Shown: positions 1 to 6,148, counted from the stretch's first letter. The stretch: 8,049 nucleotides of DNA from Pseudomonadota bacterium (GCA_023433655.1 JAEYUE010000252.1:1-8049); one strand, 5' to 3'. Numbers and translations: made by a program. The notes: generated by a model from the letters alone, not told the origin.

Positions 1-50
1 CAAGCCAACATATGGGGCGCAGATGGCTAACGAGCCGTCAACGGGGTTGA

Positions 51-99
51 CGATCACTTTCTGGGCGAATCGCCTTCAAGGCGGGGGATGAGCCTGTGG
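51..99 (+). repeat. Left arm of a long imperfect inverted repeat (IS-end-like)
   Basis: This segment matches the reverse complement of 5711-5758. The outer 23 bases (51-73) differ at one position from the other arm, built from CGATCACTTTC and GGGCGAATCGC. After a poorly matching 9-base spacer, 83-99 matches again with one mismatch (GGGGGATG then GCCTGTGG). The other arm lies just behind the stop of an IS1595-type transposase, so this copy is probably an IS end or the remnant of one. No transposase sequence follows it here. Positions 92-105 also form a small palindrome, GCCTGTGGACAGGC. Positions 1-50 show nothing I recognise. Confidence 0.6.
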
Positions 100-173
100 A
101 CAGGCCGTGACGACGGCATGTCACGGGACTGGCCGGGGCGCGGGAATTTCGATCACGAACGCGTGAGGGGAAC

Positions 174-189
174 GTCCCGCAAGCGGGAC
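174..189. promoter_or_regulatory. Perfect palindrome in the PAP2 leader
   Basis: GTCCCGCAAGCGGGAC is a perfect 7-bp inverted repeat with a 2-base centre. It ends 12 bases before the chosen start codon of the PAP2 gene. It could be a protein-binding site or an RNA hairpin near the ribosome-binding region. No T-run follows it, so it is not a classic terminator. If translation began further upstream it would simply be coding sequence. Its function is not shown by the sequence. Confidence 0.3.
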
Positions 190-201
190 CGTTTGGCGGC
201 G

Positions 202-951
202 ATGACATCTCAGCAACTGCTCGCCTTCGGCCGCCGCGCCCTGCGCATCGCGCGGACGGAGATCGCCGCCGTCAGCGCCCTGTTCATCGTGGCCGTGGGC
301 GTGATGAGTTTCGTCGAGATCGCCGACGACATGACCGAGGCGGACGGCCGGGCCTTCGATACAGCGGTGCTGGAGGCGCTGCGGCCCGAGGCGCGGCCCG
401 ACGACCCGTGGGGGCCGCCGTGGCTGGAGGAGGCGGCGATGGACCTGACGGCGCTGGGCGGCATCGCCGTGCTGACCCTGTTCGCCCTGGCGGTGACCGG
501 CTTCCTGATCCTGCAGCGCAAGCGGCTGTCGGCCCTGCTGCTGGTGCTGGGCCTGGCCGGCGGGGTGGCGCTGAGCGAGGGGCTGAAGGCCCTGTTCGGA
601 CGCGAGCGGCCCCCGCAGGAGCTGCAGGCGGTGGAGACGCTGAACGCCAGCTTCCCCTCGGGGCACAGCCTGCTGTCAGCGGTCTTCTATCTGAGCATCG
701 GGGTGATGCTGACCCGCGCCTTCCGGCAGCGGCGTTTCAAGGCCTACATCATCGGGGTGGCGGTGCTGCTGACCCTGATCGTTGGGCTGACGCGGATCTA
801 TCTGGCGGCGCACTGGGCCACCGACGTGCTGGCCGGCTGGAGCGTCGGCGCGGCCTGGGCCATGGCGCTGTGGCTGGTCGCCTACGCGGTGCAGCGCCGG
901 CAGCAGGGGCATCCGGAGGACCCGCATGTGCTGCCGGTGGACGAGGGATAG
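202..951 (+). CDS. PAP2-family membrane phosphatase
   Basis: This is a 249-residue integral membrane protein of the PAP2 (type 2 phosphatidic acid phosphatase) superfamily. All three signature blocks are present: KALFGRERP (residues 129-137), PSGH (152-155), and a TR-x5-H-x3-D block with R198, H204 and D208. H155 and H204 are the expected catalytic histidines. About six hydrophobic segments are visible, which fits a 6-TM enzyme with its active site on the periplasmic side. Likely substrates are lipid phosphates such as undecaprenyl diphosphate, phosphatidylglycerol phosphate or lipid A phosphate; the sequence does not decide between them. The frame stays open to an ATG at 88, adding 38 residues, but that extension is polar, arginine-rich and overlaps the inverted-repeat arm. 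I therefore chose the ATG at 202, directly before the hydrophobic part, although its Shine-Dalgarno is weak. It is convergent with the next gene, with 13 bases between stops. Confidence 0.88.
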   Translation: MTSQQLLAFGRRALRIARTEIAAVSALFIVAVGVMSFVEIADDMTEADGRAFDTAVLEALRPEARPDDPWGPPWLEEAAMDLTALGGIAVLTLFALAVTGFLILQRKRLSALLLVLGLAGGVALSEGLKALFGRERPPQELQAVETLNASFPSGHSLLSAVFYLSIGVMLTRAFRQRRFKAYIIGVAVLLTLIVGLTRIYLAAHWATDVLAGWSVGAAWAMALWLVAYAVQRRQQGHPEDPHVLPVDEG

Positions 952-964
952 GCAGCGGGCAGCC

Positions 965-1390
965 TCAGCCCGCCCCGAACTCCAGATCCTTGCGGGCCGA
1001 GATGATGGTGACGATGAAGCCGGCGAGGACGTCGAGCATGACCATGGTCACGATCAGGAAGAAGGTCGAGGTGGCGAAGCCCTTGATCAGCAGGAACTCG
1101 ACCAGGCAGGCCACGAACAGGATCATCGACAGGGCGTGATTGACGATGGCGACCTTCTGGCTGGAGGTCGACTTGAGCAGTTCGAAGAACAGCAGGATCA
1201 GGGCCAGGAACAGGATCATGTCGCCGACCCCGACGCTCCAGCCGGCGCCCGAGGCCATGGGGATGGTGAAGAGGACATCGCGCAGGGCGCTGTCGGTGCC
1301 GACCACGCCGGATCCGCCGAAAAGGCCGGTCAGGACGACGATGTTGTACAGCACGACCGGGATGACGAGCAGCGGCAGGGCGATCAGCAT
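965..1390 (-). CDS. Four-helix inner-membrane protein of unknown function
   Basis: The gene encodes 141 residues that are almost entirely hydrophobic. Four likely membrane helices lie at about 2-24, 52-73, 80-102 and 107-131, with a short polar tail (ARKDLEFGAG). There is no catalytic motif I recognise. GGAG stands 8 bases before the ATG, which supports this start. It lies 107 bases downstream of the GT2 glycosyltransferase on the same strand, so the two may be co-transcribed, with a palindromic element between them. The GT2 protein lacks the C-terminal membrane helices that many relatives have. A membrane-anchor role for this protein is therefore conceivable, but that is speculation from position only. 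I do not recognise the family. Confidence 0.75.
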   Translation of the reverse strand: MLIALPLLVIPVVLYNIVVLTGLFGGSGVVGTDSALRDVLFTIPMASGAGWSVGVGDMILFLALILLFFELLKSTSSQKVAIVNHALSMILFVACLVEFLLIKGFATSTFFLIVTMVMLDVLAGFIVTIISARKDLEFGAG

Positions 1391-1454
1391 GGCGACGGCT
1401 CCATGGATAACGGCGGCCCATTACGGCCGCGCTTGTTAACGATGAATACCCCTG

Positions 1455-1494
1455 TTCGCTCCGTACCGCTACGGTCGCTCGCCCGACGGGCGAA
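1455..1494. repeat. REP-like element with two tandem hairpins
   Basis: A 40-base unit has complementary outer ends (TTCGC at 1455-1459, GCGAA at 1490-1494). It encloses two stem-loops: CCGTA-CCGC-TACGG (1461-1474) and TCGCCC-GAC-GGGCGA (1479-1493). It begins 3 bases past the stop of the minus-strand GT2 gene. The second hairpin could slow or end transcription of that gene or protect its 3' end, but no T-run follows on either strand. The nested architecture resembles repetitive extragenic palindromes. Repetition in the genome cannot be tested here. Confidence 0.5.
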
Positions 1495-1497
1495 GGC

Positions 1498-2226
1498 TCA
1501 GAATTCGGTGACCCCGCCGGGGCGTCGCGAGCGCGACTTCAGCCACATGACGCCGAGCAGGTCGGACAGGGAGGCGATCAGCCGACCCCAGTTGGTGTAT
1601 TTCGAGCGGCCGGTCTCGCGGTGGCGGTGGTCGACCTCGAGATAGCGGTTCTCGTAGCCCTCGCGGATCATCAGCGCCGGCAGGTAGCGGTGGACGTGAT
1701 CGAAATAGGGCAGGCGCAGGAAGACGTCGCGGCGGAAGGCCTTGAGCCCGCAGCCGGTGTCGTCGGCGTCGTCGGACAGCAGGCGCTTGCGGATGCGGTT
1801 GGCCCAGCGCGAGGCCCAGCGCTTGGCCCCGGTGTCCTGCCGTTTGGCGCGCACGCCGCCGACGAGGGCGACCTGGGGCGGGGAGTCGGCCAGCAGGTCG
1901 GCGAGGCGCGGCGCGTCGGCGGGCGGGTTCTGGCCGTCGCCGTCGAGGGTGACGACGATCGGGGCGCGGGCCGCCAGCACGCCCGTGCGCACCGCCCGGC
2001 TCTGGCCGGCGTTGGACGCGTGGCCGAGCACGCGCAGGGCCGGCAGCTCGGCCATCAGGGCGCGCAGCTCGGCGAGGGTGCCGTCCCGCGAGGCGTCGTC
2101 GACGAAGATCATCTCGTAGGACCGGCCGGTGAAGGCGGCGGCGATCTCGCGCGCCAGGGGGCCGGCCGCGCCCTCCTCGTCATGGACGGGGACGACGACG
2201 GAGATGTCGGGGGTCGGCTCGCTCAT
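1498..2226 (-). CDS. GT2 glycosyltransferase, dolichyl-phosphate mannose synthase-like
   Basis: This 242-residue protein has the GT-A fold signatures of the DPM1/ArnC/GtrB branch of family GT2. These enzymes move a sugar from a nucleotide donor to a polyprenyl phosphate at the cytoplasmic face of the inner membrane. Visible elements in order are: the N-terminal strand SVVVPVHDEE (residues 9-18), VDDASRDGT (42-50) for nucleotide binding, the metal-binding DGDGQ (95-99), DTGCGLKAFRRD (156-167), and RHRETGRSKY (201-210) near the C-terminus, all typical of the polyprenyl-phosphate group. Unlike ArnC or GtrB it has no C-terminal membrane helices, as in DPM1-type enzymes that need a partner or bind peripherally. 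It is divergent from the GT39 gene, which probably uses its product. The sugar is not determined; mannose, glucose, aminoarabinose or galacturonic acid are all possible. The Shine-Dalgarno is weak. Confidence 0.88.
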   Translation of the reverse strand: MSEPTPDISVVVPVHDEEGAAGPLAREIAAAFTGRSYEMIFVDDASRDGTLAELRALMAELPALRVLGHASNAGQSRAVRTGVLAARAPIVVTLDGDGQNPPADAPRLADLLADSPPQVALVGGVRAKRQDTGAKRWASRWANRIRKRLLSDDADDTGCGLKAFRRDVFLRLPYFDHVHRYLPALMIREGYENRYLEVDHRHRETGRSKYTNWGRLIASLSDLLGVMWLKSRSRRPGGVTEF

Positions 2227-2305
2227 GCAGGCTGTCTAGCGGGTTTCGCGGGGCGGGGGGAGGGACGGCTGACGCGCGCCGCGGCGGCGTGTTAGGAAAC
2301 CGGCC
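2227..2305. promoter_or_regulatory. Shared divergent promoter region of the GT2 and GT39 genes
   Basis: These 79 bases separate two genes that point away from each other, so both promoters must lie here or within the opposite gene. The rightward gene has a purine-rich TTAGGAAA ending 7 bases before its ATG, a plausible ribosome-binding site. I see no convincing -35/-10 pair and no CtrA-type TTAA pair. The layout suggests joint control of the two glycosyltransferases. Confidence 0.4.
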
Positions 2306-3964
2306 ATGATGCGCCCCGACCTCGACCGATTCATCGCCGGCTGGCGGGGCCCGCTGATGGCCGCCCTCGTCGCCCTGCTGGCCGGCCTGCCGGTGCTGGC
2401 CCTGCTGCCGCCGCTGGACCGGGACGAGAGCCGCTACGCCCAGGCGACGTCGCAGATGCTGGAGAGCGGCGACTATGTCGACATCCGCTTCCAGGACGAG
2501 CCGCGCTGGAAGAAGCCGGTCGGCATCTACTGGATGCAGGCGGCGGCGGTGGCCGTGACCTCCAGCGTCGAGAACCGCGACATCCAGGCCTACCGCATCC
2601 CGTCGATCCTCGGGGCCATGCTGGCGGCGGCGGCGGCGGCCTGGGCCGGCGGGGCGATGTTCGGGCGGCGCGCCGGCTTCCTCGCCGGGGCCATGCTGGG
2701 GGCCAGCTTCCTGCTGTCGACCGAGGCCGGCATCGCCAAGACCGACGCCATGCTGTGCGGGGCGGTGACCCTGGCCATGGCGGCGCTGGCGCGGATCTAT
2801 CTGGCCACGCGGGCCGGCGAGGCGCCGAGGCGGCCGCACAAGCTGCTGTTCTGGCTGGGGCTGGGGCTGTCGATCCTGATCAAGGGGCCGATCGGCCTGA
2901 TCGTCGTGGTCCCGGCCATACTGCTGCTGTCGCTGTGGGACCGGAACGTGAAGTGGCTGGCCCGGCTGGGCTGGGGCTGGGGCCTGCCGCTGATGGCGCT
3001 GATCGTCGGGCCGTGGGCCATCGCCATCACCATCGCCACCGACGGCGGCTTCTGGCGCGAGGCCATCGCCGGCGACCTGGCGCCCAAGATCGCCGGGGGG
3101 CACGAGAGCCACGGGGCGCCGCCGGGCTATTATCTGCTGGGCGCGCTGGTGATGTTCTTCCCGGCCACCCTGATGCTGCCCGCGGCCCTGTCGACGGCGT
3201 GGAGCCGGCGGGCCGAGCCGGCGGTGCGCTTTCTGGTCTGCTGGCTGGTTCCGGCGTGGATTATCTTCGAGGCGACCCCGACCAAGCTGGTGCACTACAC
3301 CCTGCCGACCTACGGGGCCCTGGCCCTGCTGGCGGCGGCGGCGCTGACGCGGCCGATCGGCAACGTCTCGCGCTACGCAGGGGCGGCGCTGTCGGTGCTG
3401 GCGGGGCTCGCGCTCGTGGCGATCACCGTCTACGGCCTGACCGAGTTCGGGCGATCGACGGCCCAGACCTGGACGACCATCACCATCGTCTTCGCGGCCC
3501 TCGCGGCGCTGATCGGGGCCTTCCTGCTGCTGCACCGGGCGGCGGTGACGGCGGTGGTCGTCGCCGTGGCCCTCGGGGTGGTCGCCCACGCGGGGTTGGC
3601 CGGGACGATCCGGCAGCTGCGGCCGCTGGCCATAGCGCCACAGCTGCAGCAGGTGCTGGAGCGCGCCGACCTGCACCCGCGTCAGGGTCGGCCGGGGCCG
3701 GTGGCCATCACCGGCTTTCATGAGCCGAGCTTCGTCTTCCTGACCGGGCGCGAGACCGAACTGACCGACGCGGCCGGCGCGGCGCGGGCGCTGGCCGAGG
3801 GCCGGCCGGTGATCGTCGAGGCGCGCGACGCGGACGCCTTCAGCGCCGCCGCGGCCGAGCTGGGGGTGACCGGCCGGGCCGTGGGCGTGGTCGACGGCCA
3901 CAACTACTCGCGCGGCGACGACGTCCGCCTGACCGTCTATGCGCCGGCGGGAGGCGCGGGATGA
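2306..3964 (+). CDS. ArnT-like (GT39/PMT) polyprenyl-phosphate-sugar transferase
   Basis: This 552-residue polytopic membrane protein is of the ArnT/protein-O-mannosyltransferase type. Such enzymes take a sugar from undecaprenyl (or similar) phosphate and transfer it on the periplasmic face. Family features include the first periplasmic loop with LDRDESRYAQ (residues 38-46, acidic pair D40-E41), RWKKPVGIYW (67-76), the conserved AKTDAM (144-149), LIKGPIG (191-197) and TKLVHYTLP (326-334). About eleven to twelve hydrophobic stretches run to residue ~430, followed by a soluble C-terminal domain of some 120 residues. Length matches ArnT (about 550). The start is one of two adjacent ATGs (2306 or 2309). 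The stop overlaps the start of the lyase gene by ATGA. The best guess for acceptor is lipid A or an envelope glycan. An alanine run from consecutive GCG codons lies near residues 107-112. The specific sugar and acceptor are unknown. Confidence 0.88.
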   Translation: MMRPDLDRFIAGWRGPLMAALVALLAGLPVLALLPPLDRDESRYAQATSQMLESGDYVDIRFQDEPRWKKPVGIYWMQAAAVAVTSSVENRDIQAYRIPSILGAMLAAAAAAWAGGAMFGRRAGFLAGAMLGASFLLSTEAGIAKTDAMLCGAVTLAMAALARIYLATRAGEAPRRPHKLLFWLGLGLSILIKGPIGLIVVVPAILLLSLWDRNVKWLARLGWGWGLPLMALIVGPWAIAITIATDGGFWREAIAGDLAPKIAGGHESHGAPPGYYLLGALVMFFPATLMLPAALSTAWSRRAEPAVRFLVCWLVPAWIIFEATPTKLVHYTLPTYGALALLAAAALTRPIGNVSRYAGAALSVLAGLALVAITVYGLTEFGRSTAQTWTTITIVFAALAALIGAFLLLHRAAVTAVVVAVALGVVAHAGLAGTIRQLRPLAIAPQLQQVLERADLHPRQGRPGPVAITGFHEPSFVFLTGRETELTDAAGAARALAEGRPVIVEARDADAFSAAAAELGVTGRAVGVVDGHNYSRGDDVRLTVYAPAGGAG

Positions 3965-4896
3965 GCCGGCCGATCACCATCGTCGAGGTCGGGCCGCGCG
4001 ACGGGCTGCAGAACGAGAAGACAGTCCTTGAGCCCGCCGTCCGCGCCGAACTGGTGCGGCGGCTGGAGGCGGCGGGCGCGCACCGCATCGAGGCGGTCAG
4101 CTTCGTACACCCGAAATACGTGCCGCAGATGGCCGGGGCCGAGGCGGTCATGGCCGCCCTGCCGCATCAGGCCGGGCGCAGCCGCATCGGCCTGGTGCTG
4201 AACGGCAAGGGCTACGACCGGGCGCTGGGCACGGCGGTGGACGAGGTCAATGTGGCCATGTCGGCCACCGACGGCTTCGGCCTCAAGAACCAGGGCATGG
4301 GCGTCGACCAGCAGGTGGAGATGCTGGCCGACATCGTCCGGGGGCGGGCCAACGCCGAGGGCCAACCCGGGGCGGCGCCGTCGCTGTCGGCGACGCTGAG
4401 CTGCGTCTGGGGCTGCCCCTTCGACGGCGAGGTGTCGGAGGCGCAGGTCGAGGATCTGGTCGGCCGCATCGGCGCGCTGGGGGTGAGGGAGATCGCGCTG
4501 GCCGACACCATAGGCGTGGCGGATCCGTGGGCGGTGACGCGCAAGGTCCAGGCGGCGCGCAAGGCGGCGCCCGACGCGGTGCTGCGGCTGCATTTCCACG
4601 ACACGCGCAACACGGGGCTGGCCAACGCCCATGCGGGGATCGAGGCCGGGATCGACGTACTGGACGCCTCGGTCGGCGGCATCGGCGGCTGCCCCTTCGC
4701 GCCGGGCGCCACAGGCAACGTGGCCACCGAGGACCTGGTCTACATGCTCGAGCGGGCGGGCTTCGACACCGGCTACGACCTCGACGCCCTGATCGACACG
4801 GCCCGCTGGATCGGCGGCCTGATCGGCCGCCCCGCGCCGAGCGCCCTGAGCCGGGCGGGCGGGTGGCCGAGGAAGATAGCTGCCTCGAACACCTAA
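3961..4896 (+). CDS. Hydroxymethylglutaryl-CoA lyase
   Basis: This enzyme cleaves 3-hydroxy-3-methylglutaryl-CoA to acetoacetate and acetyl-CoA, the last step of leucine breakdown, in the cytoplasm. Its 311 residues form a DRE-TIM (HMGL-like) barrel. Visible active-site elements are VGPRDGLQN (residues 10-18, R13 and D14), FVHPKYVPQMA (48-58), HFHDT (211-215, metal ligands H211 and H213), and the signature GGIGGCPFAPGATGN with catalytic C244 and N253. Length is close to the usual 300. It starts inside the ATGA overlap with the GT39 gene, so translation is probably coupled, although the functions are unrelated. The last eight residues or so (after GGWP) lie in DNA that also encodes the remnant of an IS transposase in another frame. 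The original C-terminus has therefore probably been replaced by a short foreign tail; the catalytic domain is complete. No other leucine-catabolism gene is nearby. Confidence 0.92.
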   Translation: MSRPITIVEVGPRDGLQNEKTVLEPAVRAELVRRLEAAGAHRIEAVSFVHPKYVPQMAGAEAVMAALPHQAGRSRIGLVLNGKGYDRALGTAVDEVNVAMSATDGFGLKNQGMGVDQQVEMLADIVRGRANAEGQPGAAPSLSATLSCVWGCPFDGEVSEAQVEDLVGRIGALGVREIALADTIGVADPWAVTRKVQAARKAAPDAVLRLHFHDTRNTGLANAHAGIEAGIDVLDASVGGIGGCPFAPGATGNVATEDLVYMLERAGFDTGYDLDALIDTARWIGGLIGRPAPSALSRAGGWPRKIAASNT

Positions 4897-5697
4897 TGCG
4901 GGTTCGCTACGGCGCTAAGTACACGTGCGCCAAGTTCGGTAAGGAAGCCCGCTACAACCGGGTCAAGAACCGCCGCTCATACGAGCGCGAGTTCTGCGGC
5001 TATCAGGTGTATCCGACCGCCGGGACGCCGTTCCATGGAACGCGCACCAGCCTGCGCGACTGGTTCTATGTCATATTCCTGTTCACCAGCACCCGGAACG
5101 GCGTGGCTGCGAAGCGGGTCAGCGCGAGATCGGCTGACCTACAAGACCGCTTGGCGGATGTGTGCCACCTTATCCGGCACCACATGGGCCATGTGGACGG
5201 GGATGGCGCTCTGGGCGGCCTGGACGGCAAGCCGGTCGAGATCGATCACGGCTTCATCTGCGGCTATGACCGGCTGGGCGAGAGCGACAAGAAGGTTGTC
5301 CTCGGCATGGTCGACCAAGGCGGCAACGTCGTCGCCCGTCACCTGCGGAACCGCAGCAGCAGCCTCGTTCACAAGACCATCCAGACGCACATCAAGCCCG
5401 GCTCGCACATCGTGTCGGATTCTGAACACACATTCGGCGGCATCCCCATGATGGGCCGCACCTACCAGCACACGATGGTCAACACCCGGGCCAATGCGTT
5501 CAAGAAGCAGGGCCAGACCACCAACACGATTGAGGGCTTCTGGGGATGCGCAAGCGGGGCATCAACGGGACGTATATCAGCGTCTCGCACAAGCACCTGC
5601 AGTCGTATCAGAGCGAGTTCGAGCTCCGCTACAACCTGGCCACCAGCCGCACATGATCTTCGACCTGCTGCTGCTGTCGTTCCCGCGCGGGGCCTAG
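4866..5697 (+). pseudogene. Broken IS1595-type DDE transposase
   Basis: The recognisable protein begins at AEEDSCLEHLMRVRYG, so the extreme N-terminus is gone. A zinc ribbon follows, but two of its four cysteines are lost (CAKF for CxxC, and YER for YEC before the final Cys). Next come the conserved HPTAGTPF-like block (VYPTAGTPFHGTRTSL) and the catalytic core. The DDE residues are still present: D in VEIDHGF (codon 5244), D in VSDSEH (codon 5418) and E in TNTIEGFWG (codon 5532). By comparison with the family I infer five indels: two single-base deletions near 5114-5121 and 5133-5135, a 2-base insertion near 5160-5163 that restores the frame, and single-base losses near 5545-5551 and 5638-5640. 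The C-terminal block HMIFDLLLLSFPR is intact in another frame and ends at TAG 5695-5697. The gene is dead. Confidence 0.85.
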
Positions 5698-5710
5698 TTG
5701 TGGGCACTGA

Positions 5711-5758
5711 CCACAGGCCCATCCCCCGGCGCTGAGCGATTCGCCCGGAAAGTGATCG
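5711..5758 (-). repeat. Right arm of the long inverted repeat, probable right IS end
   Basis: Read on the minus strand from 5758 inward, this sequence matches 51-99: 22 of 23 bases in the outer part and 16 of 17 in the inner part, separated by a spacer one base shorter. It starts 13 bases past the transposase stop, where an IS right end is expected. The match may extend outward by TTG with a one-base gap (5759-5761 against 47-49). The flanking bases of the two arms do not match as a target duplication. Confidence 0.65.
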
Positions 5759-5837
5759 CAATGTAAGCGCGAACGGACTCGCATTCGCGCGATTCGCCTG
5801 AATTAGTGGTGGCGCACGTTCGGATTCGCCGATTCGC
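5738..5837. repeat. Cluster of GATTCGC heptamers with an adjoining hairpin
   Basis: GATTCGC occurs at 5738-5744, 5791-5797, 5823-5829 and 5831-5837, with a near copy CATTCGC at 5782-5788. Several are extended to GCGATTCGCC. The inverse, GGCGAATCGCC, occurs in the left repeat arm at 64-74. A perfect 7-bp inverted repeat (5767-5773 with 5784-5790) lies between the first copies. Spacing is irregular (53, 32 and 8 bases), so this is not a CRISPR. It could be an array of protein-binding sites or remnants of further IS ends. Confidence 0.4.
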
Positions 5838-5997
5838 GGTCCGTAGGGCGGCCCTCTCGACCCTCGCACGGTCGTTTGGGTTGGCAGTCGCTGAATCGCT
5901 TGCGGCACACGGTGGGGCGGTTCGGTCGAAAGGCCGGGCCGCCCTTCGTTTGTCTGACACAGCGAATTAGCCGTGTCCACAGTTCCAAAGCGGAACG

Positions 5998-6135
5998 CTA
6001 TGCGTCGTCATCCTCGCGTAGATCTTCCTCCGGCTCCGGCGCGTGCGCCGGTTTCACCTTCGGATCGGGGCCGGACTTTGTGACCATCGCCTCAAGCAGC
6101 CGGTCGAACCGTTGCCTATCGTCAGTTTCTGGCTT
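5998..6135 (-). pseudogene. Remnant of a small acidic protein gene lacking a start codon
   Basis: On the minus strand a frame of 45 codons runs from just after an in-frame TAG (6136-6138) to TAG at 5998-6000. The product reads KPETDDRQRFDRLLEAMV, then a lysine/proline-rich linker, then a very acidic end (EPEEDLREDDDA). This amphipathic start with a disordered charged tail looks like real small-protein sequence and resembles small hypothetical proteins I have seen near mobile DNA in alphaproteobacteria; that recollection is not verified. There is no ATG, GTG or TTG before the conserved-looking part; the only ATG lies at codon 17. The start appears lost or the gene is 5'-truncated. It overlaps no other supported gene. 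Confidence 0.35.
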
Positions 6136-6148
6136 CTAGATCGCGTCC

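Larger units (their letters stand above)
4866..5758 (+). mobile_element. Remnant of an IS1595-family insertion sequence, left end missing
   Basis: The element consists of a decayed transposase gene (4866-5697) and, 13 bases past its stop, a 48-base sequence (5711-5758) repeated in inverse orientation at 51-99. The right boundary is set at the end of that repeat. At the left, transposase homology begins directly behind the lyase coding region with no terminal repeat and without the first dozen or so residues, so the left end is deleted or lies elsewhere. I see no 8-base target duplication. Frameshifts make the element inactive on its own. Confidence 0.7.
5698..6148. other. Gene-poor stretch after the IS: repeats, and a small ORF remnant
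   Basis: No convincing complete gene lies in these 451 bases. Contents are the probable right IS end (5711-5758), a 7-bp inverted repeat GCGCGAA/TTCGCGC at 5767-5790, a cluster of GATTCGC heptamers (5738-5837), a short palindrome AGGGCGGCCCT (5845-5855), and a minus-strand open frame at 5998-6135. Base composition is visibly less GC-rich than the block before 4866. The overlapping open frames of 60-170 codons on the minus strand read as arginine/proline-rich noise. Confidence 0.6.

Noticed and set aside
88..201. N-terminal extension of the PAP2 protein from ATG 88 or 118
   Set aside because: The 38 residues are polar and arginine-rich, overlap an IS-like repeat arm, and are not expected in PAP2 enzymes.
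2621..2644. GCG trinucleotide run as a phase-variation tract
   Set aside because: Unit length is three, so slippage would not shift the frame, and alanine-rich stretches are normal in GC-rich membrane proteins.
2180..3901. Very long open frame on the minus strand opposite the GT39 gene
   Set aside because: Its product is Arg/Gln/Gly/Pro/His-rich with no motif, typical of the antisense of a GC-rich gene, while the plus strand encodes a clear GT39 protein.
4527..4865. Upstream part of the open frame that contains the transposase
   Set aside because: This is an out-of-frame reading of the lyase gene; transposase similarity starts only at about 4866.
5738..5837. CRISPR array
   Set aside because: The repeats are only 7-10 bases long with irregular spacing and no spacer structure or cas genes.
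5462..5980. Minus-strand 172-codon frame past the IS end
   Set aside because: Composition is Arg/Pro/Ser/Thr-rich without domains, and it crosses the transposase 3' part and the IS end, so it is a chance open frame.
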